NCBI GenBank assembly: GCA_025617745.1
Contig: CM046864.1
Coordinates: 27,652,199 to 27,716,198, forward strand
Direction: 5' to 3'
Source of the DNA: Heliocidaris erythrogramma
Taxonomy: Eukaryota; Echinodermata; Echinoidea; Camarodonta; Echinometridae
DNA: 64,000 nt
Shown here: in pieces, positions 13,301-25,300 of the stretch
Layout of the letters: each line of letters begins with the position of its first letter
How positions within the stretch are numbered: position 1 is the stretch's first letter
The notes under the pieces: generated by a model
What the model was told of the DNA's origin: nothing
The model's input: only the letters and a program-made list of their open reading frames with translations
The model's database searches: none
Position numbers and translations under genes: made by a program

Positions 13301-16300
13301 GGACCGCACTAGCTTGTGACTCGGAGACAGAGTCAGCATCAAGGTTGGCTGTGTGAAAAACCTGGCCCCAGGGGGGGCGGGTGTATCCATGAACCGAAAG
13401 TCTCACCGGGAGGGGCACCAAGTGCCGCCGGGGTAGGAGCAGCTCTGGCCCGGGAGGCTCTGGGCCTGCCGGGATCGAGCATGACCCTCAAGGGGCCAAT
13501 CACGACCGGATATTATACAGCCGGCGTAAGAGGCTCTAGAGAGCCAGGCAAACCTGCAAATCAGGGCCCGTAAAACGGCGAACCGGGGCCGGATCTCGAC
13601 AAACCGGGGCCGGATATCGGCAAACCGGAGCCGGATACCGACAACCCGGGACCGGAAACCGGTAACCCGGGGACGGATATAGTCAAACCGAAACCAAACA
13701 AGAACGGTACATGGTTCGGCATACCCGGTCTGAGGGAGAAGGGTCTGGCGTCTCATCTCGGAGACCTTACCCTTCTTCCCAGTCAAATATCCTAGGTGCT
13801 AGTGGCAAACTTGGCTTTCGAATTTGGAAGAGACTTGGTCGACTGGTGCCTACTGGACTTCACGGAGGGAGGGCTGTAGCCGTTCGGCAAAGAAGTCGGC
13901 TCCATGACCGTAACCGCCGTGCTTGGCAGGGCACTCGAATAATGTCTCACGGCTACCCACCCGTTTGGAACGGAGGCGGGTAGCCGTCTCTGTAGTGACT
14001 AGCGCCGAGTCAATAAGAATGTATAGATCACTGATGCCACAGTGTCTATGCTCAGGCGGGAGCTCGTTGTCGGGGTCCCGACAGCTCCCCCTGAGAGGAC
14101 ACGAGTTTCAGAGGTCGGAAAACTGGCGAAACTCACGCCGTGAGTTGGGGGGCCTGCGGTCGTTAAACCGCCGACCCCCTCGTCAGGACCGAAGTCCTGA
14201 CTGTTGTTGTAATGAGGTGCCTAACTTACCTCCTGCCGCAAAGCCTCACACCCGTCCTGGTAGTTAGTGTACTGCGTCTCAAAAAAGAAGCCGTAACACT
14301 GGCTCCCACCGTGTCAGCCTGCACACTGGTGGGGGCCATACTGGTAACAGAGCTCGAAGAAAAACTCATACCGATACTATGGAGCCGGCGTGAGAAAAAA
14401 AACTGAAAAATTATAACAAAAATAAGAAAAATTATACAAGCGCGTGGGGGTGTAAAATAAAGAGCTCACAGTATTTCTATTAAAGGAAATACAAGCACAA
14501 CTAAGTGTGAGAAAGGGAGCCAATAAATAAACACCCCGAGGGCTGTGAACGAAAATAAGGAAGAAATCCCCAACGACCCAAACAAGGCCAAGCGCCAAGC
14601 CTGGATCGCCCGCCCAGCAAACGAGCGAAAAGCTAAGTCACTGGAAGGAACGGAGGGGAAGAACAGCGAGACAGAAATTGAACTTATTTCCTGTCTTAAA
14701 CAACGTGACTAGAAAGTCCGTACCACAAAATTAATAAACATTAAATGTGGACGGAAATAATTACTTAAAGCAGATCAGAAAACGCAAAAAAAACAGATAA
14801 ATCTCAATTTTGGGCGCAGAGACTTATCTGACTCTTCGGCAGCGAGAATGAAAAGAGGAAGATGGCGGGCGTGCGCTCACGCAGGTGACTATGTGAAGGT
14901 GTCATATCAGGGGTGGGGCGTGCGCGAATGTGACTTTTGAGTTTCTCGATGGCGGCCTGGTTTGGACCAAACTGGGTAGATACATCAATTTATTGTAGTA
15001 AATTGTTTATTTTATGCAAATCAGGCAGGACGGAGTGAAAGCTTTCGGGCAGTTAATTGCAGTGTAGAGCCGCGACAGGAAAGGAAAGAAATTGTCTCAA
15101 AGCAATTGGGAAAGGTTAATCGTAGAGCACATAAGAATTAGCGTACATGAGTGTTCGGGGGTATTTGTCCTGGGGGTATTTGTCCTGGGGGTACACAATG
15201 TAGTTGTCGGGGGGGGGGTAGTTGTAGTTGTCGGGGGGGGGTAGTTGCAGTTGTCTGGGGGTAGTTTTCCAGGTGGTAGTTTTCATAGAATCAATATGCA
15301 AAGCTGAATGAAGAAAGAATGATAAGACATGCATAGACCAACCATGAAAAGCTGGATCAATAGAGTACATGTAGGAGTCAATGGAAAAGGCCTAGGAGAA
15401 GCTTACACAAAATGAAAGAACAAAATGAAAGCATGGAAATGAATGCAAATCAACCATACTGTTGTCTGGGGGTAGTTTTCCAGGTGGTAGTTTTCATAGA
15501 ATCAAGATGCAAAGCTGGATGAAGAAAGAATGATAAGACATGCATAGATTAACCATGAAAAGTTGGATCAATAGAGTAGGAGTCAAAAGGCCTAGGAGAC
15601 GCTTACACAAAATGAAAGCATGGAAATGAATGCAAATCAACCATACTGTCACCATGCACTGTGTGCTTTATACAATTCATTCTAAATTTTTTGAAATGTG
15701 ATGTACATGTAAATAAATTGAAATATTTAATGGAAATAAATATTGCTCCTACAATATCTTCATGTAATTACATTAGGCATATATCCTATTTTGTAGTATT
15801 GTAATTACAACTAGACAAGTCCATTTCCGCGCATTCGAAGGAGGGACAAAGAACCTCTCCCCTCCCCTCCCTCAAACAAAAGGATGGCGTAGATATTGCC
15901 GCCAGTGGCCCAGACTATTGTCAACACATGGAGCAGCATCACCAAAACATTGTGTGTAGATTGGAGTATAATGCATCTCTATAGAAAATTCGAAAGAAAT
16001 CGGTCAAGAAATGTGACTTGCAGAGCACACACAAGATGTCCACTAAAATATGACCTTTGACCCTATAAAAGATGGAACACTGGGGACAGCATCACCAAAA
16101 ACTGTAGAGGTCTAGAGTAATCTATGATGGACCTCCATACAAATCTGGAATACAAATGTGTCCTCCAGAGTGCATGCAACCAAAATGTATGACATTTGAC
16201 CCTATAAAACACTGGGGGCAGCATCAGCAAACACTATACAAGATGTGTAGATTTCACTCAGACACACCTCCATATAAAATTTGAAAGAAATCCGTCAAGA

Positions 16301-19300
16301 AATGTGGCAGTTAGAGCACACAAAACACATATGACCTTTGACCCTATAAGGATAGAACAATGAGGGCAGCATCACCAAAAAGTAAAGATGTGTAGATTAT
16401 ACCAAGATACATCTCCATACAAAATTTGAAAGAATGTGGCTTGCAGAGTGCACTCACGCCATCCTCCGAAGTATGACCTTTGACCCTATAAAAGACGGAA
16501 CACTGGTGGCAGCATCAGCAAAATCTAGTTTTTTAGATTACACCAAGAGACACAGTCACACAAAATTTGAACGAAATCTGTTGAGAAATGTGACCGCCAG
16601 AGCGCACACAAGAGTGAACACTGGAGGCAGCATCACCAAAATTTATAGGCTTCTAGATAAATACCAAGCTACACCTCCATACAAAGTTTGAAAGAAATCC
16701 GTTGAGAAATGTGACGGCTAGTGCGTACACAAACTATCCCAAAATATATGGCTTTTTACCCTATAAAAGACGGAACACTGGGGGCAGCATCACCAGAATT
16801 TATCGGTTTCCAGATTTTACCAAGAAACACCTCCATACAAAGTTTGAAAGAAATCCGTCGAGAAATGTGATCGCTAGTGTGTACACAAGAATGTGACGCG
16901 GACGCGGCGGCGGCGGAGGCGGAGGCGGAACGCTGCTGAATCCAAATACAATAATTCTTATTTATAAGCTACTGAAATCCTTGAATCTGATTGGCTGACA
17001 GCAAATTTGTCATAGAAATGGTGTAGGTGTTATTGATAACAAATTTTATGAAATAGCTGAAAGATTTTGGTAAACACCATGTGGCAGCCCTTGTGAACAA
17101 GCTGACAATGCTTAATTTTAGGGAAGTAAAAAGTCTGTAGGCAAAAATAGCCATGTCCTAATGTTCTTTATCAATAACATAACATCCGCATTTCATTAGC
17201 CTCATGATTACAAAATTTGTTTTCTCTTACACAAATATACATTCAAGCACAAATATTCAGATAACAAATACTTAACAAAACATTGTGCAGTGATAATACT
17301 ACCATATTGCTTTATAAATGCCAATTTTATAACTGTTTTCATCAACTAGTATTCTAAATGCATTACAATAAAATTAACCCCGTTTGTGTCGTCACATACC
17401 TGGCTGCTGACGGTCAAGTCCTCCTCTAGCTGTCGGTTGACCTCTGGCCCTGAGTTCGCTTGAAGAGACTCTAGTTGTTGCTGAAGGTCACTGATGGCGC
17501 CTGTAAGATCAGAGTTGACTCTCTTGACTTCCGCAAGCTGTACAAGGAGCAGATCAAAACACATGTCAAAAATAGAATAAGCAATAAAATAGGCAATTTG
17601 TGATACACACAGGGATTGCAGTAACACTCGTCCATCTTGTGTCATAGATATACAATATTTCCAGCACAATTGACCTTTGTAGATAATCATACCATATATT
17701 TCCTTAGTGCATTTTCCAAAAAGAACTAATGTAAAGGTGGAAAACTGTTCAATAGACACTCACTTGATCTGTATTTCTAAAAATTCTGAATTTGTTCCAC
17801 ATGTTTAGAAAGATGCAAAAGAGACCACTATCAAATGCACATTTTTACAGGTAGTGAGGTGAAAAAAATAACACTCCCAAATATTTTCTAAAAAGTAGTG
17901 CGGTTAAGCTCAACGTCCAAATATCTAAGATATGAACATGGACACGAACAAACTGGTGATTGCTTATTCATTTTGTTTTAAACTTCATATAGTGGATGAA
18001 ATCTATTCAGTTCCTTTACCAACCAGGTTCCGATGTAAGTCTATCTCTGACAAGTGGCTGTTAAGGAAAGTTGAAGGAAAGGGCTATAAACTTAAGTTAA
18101 AGCAACCTGTTTTTCAAGAGTATTGGCTCTGTCAACTGCTTCTTTCTCTTTGCTCTCAGATGCCTTCAATAATTCCTTATATTCCAAGGCCTGCTGATCC
18201 AGTAAGTCCACCTACAATATACAATGATATCAAATCTACAGCATAAGAATTAAGTGTACATATATCGTCTAAAACATTCCTACAACAAAGTCACCAACAT
18301 TCATCAAATTTTGAAGCATGGATCCCTATTTTTAGTACTGTATTATATTAATACATTAAGCATGGTTTTATGGGATCATTGATAAAAATTCATGAAAATT
18401 CAAGAACCCTTGTTGAATTTCGCTAAAAAGGACAAGCGTCCCCAAAGGTGCCAGGTAAAAATGCCAGAGTTAAAAATGCCAGAGGTAAAAATGCCAGAGG
18501 AAAAAATGCCAGAGGTAAAAATGCCAGAGGAAAAAATGCCAGAGGTAAAAATGCCAGAGGAAAAAATGCCAGAGGTAAAAATGCCAGAGGTAAAAATGCC
18601 AGAGGTAAAATGCCAGAGGAAAAAATGCCAGAGGTAAACACGCGATGGGTGATGACAGGAACAAAAAGTAAAGAGGTAAAATATGCCAGCTGCATACTAG
18701 GAGAATATAGGTGAAAAATCAAGGTGAAATATAGAGAAGGTCTAGAATCAGACCTTGACATCTGCTGATTTTACTTTTTAGACATTTATTTGGTTTGACC
18801 GCGTTGGATTCTGGACTCCAGATCGAAGACCCGGCTTTTTTTAATCGACGTACGACGTCATTATCCCGAATGGAATTTGGAACGAGAAGGAAGTCTGCAA
18901 CTGAATTTTAGGCTTCGAGACGGGAAAGGAGGTATGCAAAAATGACATCACCCCTTATGTGGGACAGTCCTTTTGTGGGTAAATATGAACCTATTCGGAA
19001 TTATGAACCTTTGGATAAACGAAACTTCGGAATAATGCAACAAATGTTCGAAATTTTGAACCCCCAGGCATGGGAAATTAGTGTTTCGGAATAACGAGAT
19101 GCCCCGCATCATGATACTAACTGTATAACTTAACGACACAATACCTGTACCATGCAGTAGTAAAATAACTTGCAGGCCACGCGGAACGTCTTTGAAAGTG
19201 GAGGGGCTTAGTGGAGGGGCTTAGTGGGGGGGGGGGGGGGGCTGCGTGTATACCACATTTTTGCACTGCCATACGTTTGCACGTGAAGTTACTGAAAAAA

Positions 19301-22300
19301 GTGGGCATGGTGGGGGGGGGGGGCTGCGCGGTCCATGACTTGTACCAAATGATCTTGACTAGTTTGCTTTTCGTTATCTGTACTTGTACCTGCGCCTTTT
19401 TTTCTTTTTCAGTTCTCCCTTCTTCAGCAAATGTACAGGCCGTTACACAAACATCGAGCGTTACAACCTCGTCAACATTAATACGGGGGAGGCCTCATGC
19501 ACATTAAGTTATAAACAAGATGCAGATATAATTAAACTGAATTAAATGTAAAAAATAGAATATAATATTGAAGTGTTTAAAAAAAAGGGTCGTCAACAGA
19601 AAGCGAGTGGCAAACAATACATGCATGCTATACCCGGGCCGGGGGTGGGTGGGGTACTAGCATTTTTTTACCTCTGGCATTTTTACCTCTGGAATTTTTA
19701 CCTCTGGCATTTTTTCCTCTGGCATTTTTTCCTCTGGATTTTTTACCTCTGGTATATTTTCCTCTGGCATTTTTACCTCTGGCATCTTTTCCTCTGGCAT
19801 TTTTACCTCTGGCATTTTTTCCTCTGGCATTTTTACCACTGGCATTTTTTCCTCTGGCATTTTTACCTCTGGCATCTTTTCCTCTGGCATTTTTACCTCT
19901 GGCATTTTTTCCTCTGGCATTTTTACCACTGGCATTTTTACCTCTGGCATTTTGACCTCTGGCATTTTTACACCGAACCTCACCAAAATGGACTAGTGGC
20001 AGCATCAGCAAAAATTATAGGTGCATAGATTTTACCATGATACACTCCCATACAAAATTTGAATGAAATCTGTCTAGAAATGTGGCCTACAGATTGCACT
20101 CACACCATTCTCCAAAGTATGACCTTTGACCCTATAAAAGACTGGACACTGGTGGCAGCATCACCAAAAACTATAGGTCTGCAAATTTTACCAAGATACA
20201 CTTCAATACAAAATTTGAAAGTAATCCATCAAGAAATGTGGCCTACAGAGTGCACTCATGCCATTCTCAAAGTATGACCTTTGACCTAATAAAAGACAGG
20301 ACAATGAGGTCAGCATGACCAAAAAGTAAAGATGTGTAGATGATACCAAGATACATCTCCATCCAGAAATGTGGCCTGCAGAGTGCACTCACGCCATCCC
20401 CTGAAGTATGACCTTTGACCCTATAAAAGACGGGACACTGGTAGCAGCACACCAAAAACTAGAGGTTTTTAAATTACACCAAGAGACACCTTCATGCAAA
20501 ATTTGAACAAAATCCTTTGAGAAATGTGACCGCCAGAGCGCACACAAAAGCGCACACAAGACATCTATCAAAATATAACCTTTGACCCTATAAAAGACGG
20601 AACATGGAAGTAGCATCACCAAAATCTATAGGTTTCTAGATTATACCAAGAGACACCTTCATGCAAAATTTGAAAATCATGCTTATATAGAACTGCTTAG
20701 AATGTTGCTATTTCATTCACTATTTCTAAAATCAAAGAAATTAAACAGAAAGTTTAAGGGGCTTACCAAAACTATACAAGGTCTTTACATACTACAGGCA
20801 ACTCTTTGCCTGTATTCCCATCAAAAGAATAACTCTTCCACATCCAGTGTACACTACATACATGTAAATTGTAAACTGTATCAAAATGTCTTGTTGAAAC
20901 TCTCCTAGAAGACCCCCAAAACAATCTTGACGTTCACATGAACATACTGGTTGATATGTATTTACATCCCAGAACAATGTACATGCACACCATCTCAATC
21001 TAGACCCTAACCCAAGGATATCATTCATTGGCCATGCACCATACACATGCATACAAATGCATCGAGCCATACATTTAGACCTGCAGGCATAATAGCCTAC
21101 CAGATTCCCCATTATCCCAGGTTAGGGAGCAGAATGTAGACTAGCATCTCAATAGAGGTCAGCGTAGTACCTATAGTACATGTAGCTTTCGTTTAAAGTC
21201 AGCTGGAACAAGTTGAACTGTAGGAAACGGTAAGTGACAACAAAATGTTGGGTGCAATCTGAAATAATGCAGGAATCTCTGATAACTTTAACAGGGGTCA
21301 AAATAACAAAAACTAAAATAGGAGCCAAAAATAAAGAAAACTACAGACTGTACATGTATTTAAACAGGGGTCAGACTTAAGAAAGGGTTGGTTCCAGGAA
21401 TCTTTTGTAGGGGGCACCAGAGGAGGGGGGGGGGGGGGGGAGAGGGGTAAAGTATGCCACAATGGGTTTTGAACAGGCGGGTGGATCTGCCACTGATGTG
21501 AACTGGCCTATTTGGGTTATCGCTGATTCTACTCTTGATACCAGCCACCATATACATGTACATGTATTTTATTTGACACCAATACATGACTGAAACAACA
21601 ATGATTTTTCTCCATGGACTTATACTCTTACTGATACTGACTTTCTATTCATATGTCCATTATTCATTAGATCTTTTGTTGTAGATATATTGAATTTGCC
21701 CTTATATAATTTTTAAATGCATTTGTGAATTGTGAGCAATGCAGCCAATGACTGCCATTTGCAATTTGGAATAAACCATGACAGAATTCTGTTTGCATGT
21801 ATACATTACCTCTCTTCTGCTTTCTCCAGAAGCTTCCACACATGACAAGGCAGCCACCAAGACTAATAATATCCTATAAAAGAATCAAGAACAAAGATAT
21901 ATTATCTACATTACATCTTGACTGACTTTGATAGAAAGTTGCTTTCACTGAAAAATGAAAAAACCAGAGAAAAATTTGGCAAAATATAATACGAAGTCAG
22001 ATAAACAATAACAAAGAAAAAATAATTGAAAGGGCATTGCCATGATCATAGATCTCCAAGTAGCAAAGAAATTATTAGGCCAATAAAGAAATTTTGATTA
22101 CCAAAAAGGGTAAATTTGATCACAACATATGTAATTACTGTTTATGTTGTTTTACATCTCAACAGAAACATGTAGAACATAATTTATCTAAAACGTGGTA
22201 AAAACATGTATACAGCAGGGGGTAAGTAACACAAACAAAACTGAGGGTCGGGCATCTTCGCCAAACATTGCACCATGTTTGGTGTAGACACCCGTAGAGA

Positions 22301-25300
22301 AGTCTTTTTTAGCGAGTTTATTTCAATATCTGCCCTTAAAGTGTACCTGATCAAAAAAAAATATTTTGTTCTGTGCCACTATACATGTACTAAAAAAATC
22401 AATGTTGATTACAAAGAGATACAGCAAGTTGAAATATATTCCCAATAAACAATACAGCGACTGAATGTTTGCCCCGTCAGAATGCCTACGAAGCCCGCTT
22501 GTAGTGTTCTTATCTAACGTACAGGTGTATGGTGGATCTGAAAATCGTGTGACTGTACATGTAGGTCGATAACATTACAAGACACTTCCGGGTCTACGCG
22601 CGCAGCGAAGGCTTCCGAGTGCACTCACACCAAATGACCATTCTCCAAAGTATGACCTTTGACCAAAAAAAAGACAGGACACCGGTGGCAGCATCACTAA
22701 AAACTACAGGTTTTTAGATTACACCAAGAGACACCTTCATGCAAAATTTGAACGAAATCCGTCAAGAAATGCAGAAATAAGAGTGCATGAAATGGACAAA
22801 TGACCTATAAAGGACGGAACAATGAGGGTAGCATCACCAAAAAGTTGTGTAGATTATACCACAATACATTTCCATACAAAATTTGAAAGAAATCCATCAA
22901 GAAATGTGGCCTGCAGAGTGCATTCACGCCATCCCCTTAATAATGAAGCATATTTTTCATAAAATCCGACAGCAAAATTGACGGGTCAATTTTTGTTATT
23001 AAAGTGTCCGGAAACACAACCCCCCATCCTACCTAGCTGTACGAGCTCCTTGGCTTATCAATCTGGTACTGGCCTACGGAGCTGTATATGGGCTACATAT
23101 GCTGTGTGTGGAGGGGGATATCAACAAAAAAAACTACATGTACTAGATCTAAATAACACCATTTCTCACATACTGTAAGCCATGCAAACCACCCTCTGAG
23201 TTTGCTAAAGGGGTTACCTTCCAGGATCAACTATTAGATTGTAAAAATTGAATGAATAAAAAAGAGGAAAACACAAAAATTGGCAGGTGTGATCAGGTTT
23301 TTGTTACCTCGCATGTGTAACTTATAAATATGGGACTACACATGCAAGGTAAGATTTGTGTAGTCCCATAAATACAAGTTACACATGCAAGGTAAAACAT
23401 ACCCTGATCATACCTGCCGATTTTTGTGGGGATTTTTTTCTTTTTATTCATTCAATTTTTACAATCTTAGTTGATCCTGGAAGCTATGTAACCCCTTTTA
23501 AACCCCGAGGGTGGTTTGCATGGCTCACAGTATGTGAGAAATGGTGATCTTTACATGTAGATCTAGTTGGGGCTTTTTTATATCCCCCTCCACACCCATG
23601 TTCAGCTGTAGGCTAGTATGATGTAGCTGTACAAGCTCCTTGGCTTATCAATCTGGTACTGGCCTACGGAGCTGTACATGGGATGCATATACTGTGTGTG
23701 GAGGGAGATACATCTATTAAACAGAATATCTCAATATCATTTTCCACATAGAGCCATGCAAACCACCCTTGGGGTTTGCTATTAAAAGGGGTTACCTTCC
23801 AGGATCAACTAAGATTGTAAAAATGGAATGAATAAAAAAAAAACACAAATATCGGCAGGTGTGATAAATGTAAAGATCACCATTTCTCACATACCGTGGG
23901 CCATGCAAACAACCCTCAGGGTTTGCTAAAGGGGTTACCTTCCAGGATCAATTAAGATTGTAAATATTCAAGTTCAAGTTCAAGTTTATTTAACCAATTC
24001 ATTAAATGTAGACATTTTACAATAAGATATGTAATAAGAATAATGAATGGTTTGGGAGGCTTTTGCTAAACAGTCGGGTAACGTCGCGTCGCGTTGGTAG
24101 AAATTTTCGAACATTTTTCAGGAAGGTGTCTTCAAGGGGACAAATTGAAAAAGAGTCCATCTCAGTATGATTTTTCCCGTTTTCATGCTAAAAACGACAA
24201 ACAAGGGAATAAAGAAAACAATAGAAGGATAATGCAAAGAAAAACATGAACTATAAAGAGAGAATAGAAGGGTAGGAAGGATGGAAGAAAATATGAAAGG
24301 AAACAAAGAATACAACAAATGGAAAGTTGGAAAGTAAAAATAAGTGGATAAAAACAAAGAATAACATAAAGAAAGATAGAGACATAAACGATAGAAGGAT
24401 AAAGATATTAAGAGTAACATAAGGAAAGATAGAAGAGAAGATGATAATTTGAATAAAGGAATAACATAACGAAAGAAAAGATGAAAGGAAAACAAAATGA
24501 TGGGATAAAAGCAAAGAATGTTTTAAGGAAAGTAAGTAAAGATGGGAAGCAGAAAATGATTTTAAAAAGAATAATATGAAAGATAGAGAGACAAAGGGCA
24601 ATCCAACCTTGGTAATAAAGAGGATTAGTGTTGTAGTGGTCTTAACTCTTTTTTGACTTTACGATACCAGAATTTTCCTTTTTTATTAATGCTTTACAAA
24701 CAAGATTGTAAAAATTGAATGAATAAAAAAGAAAAAAAAGAAAAATATCGGTAGGTTTTTTTACCTTGCATGCGTGTACATGTAACTTGTACATATATAT
24801 ATGGGACTACACCAATCTTACATTGCATGTGTAGTCCCATACAAGTTACAGATCGAGGTAAAAAAAACCTGCCGATTTTTGTCTTTTTTTTCTTTTTTAT
24901 TCATTCAATTTTTACAATCGATCCTGGAAGGTAACCCATTTACACATGTAGCAAACTCCAAGGGTGGTTACATGGCTCACAGTAGATCTATGTGGGAAAT
25001 TGTGATATTTATACTTCTAGTTTTTTTTTTGATAGCTCTCTCCACACACAGTATACGGATCCCATGTACAGCTCCGTAGGCCAGTACCAGATTGATAAGC
25101 CAATGCAAGGAGCTCGTACAGCTGAGTAGTGACATTTAACACATTTTAGTCATTTTTGTGTGTTAGAGCGAATGGGGAGTTGTCCACAGCTACATCACAG
25201 ATATAACACTCATAAAGATGTCAAGCACTAATTACATGTATACAATGTAGACAAATTTTAAACATGTATAAATTCACCATGAGATCTAAACTTAAATTTC

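Larger units (their letters stand above)
10310..15078 (-). mobile_element. DIRS-type tyrosine-recombinase retroelement, fossil
   Basis: The element is bounded by inverted terminal repeats: a 24-bp match at 10314-10337 and 15051-15074 (CGCGGCTCTACACTGCAATT...). Reverse transcriptase and RNase H segments lie on the minus strand in DIRS order. Inverted rather than direct long terminal repeats, and the YINRQGGTRS signature in RNase H, fit DIRS better than Gypsy/LTR elements. A gag-like region probably fills 13.1-14.9 kb but was not recognised; the methyltransferase and tyrosine recombinase parts are not recognisable. It is broken, with roughly half a dozen or more breaks plus missing 3' parts, and carries nested younger repeats. 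The well-matched ends against decayed coding parts suggest moderate age. It lies in a receptor-gene intron. Confidence 0.72.

Noticed and set aside
18392-20028. Long open frames in several frames over the minisatellites (e.g. MPEVKMPEEK and FYLWHFYLWHF repeats)
   Set aside because: The 15-bp unit is a multiple of three and lacks stops, so open frames follow from repetition; composition is not protein-like.
24118-24601. Two overlapping minus-strand hydrophobic frames resembling membrane proteins
   Set aside because: They arise from a purine-rich plus-strand repeat inside a truncated retroposon; the hydrophobicity is a composition effect.
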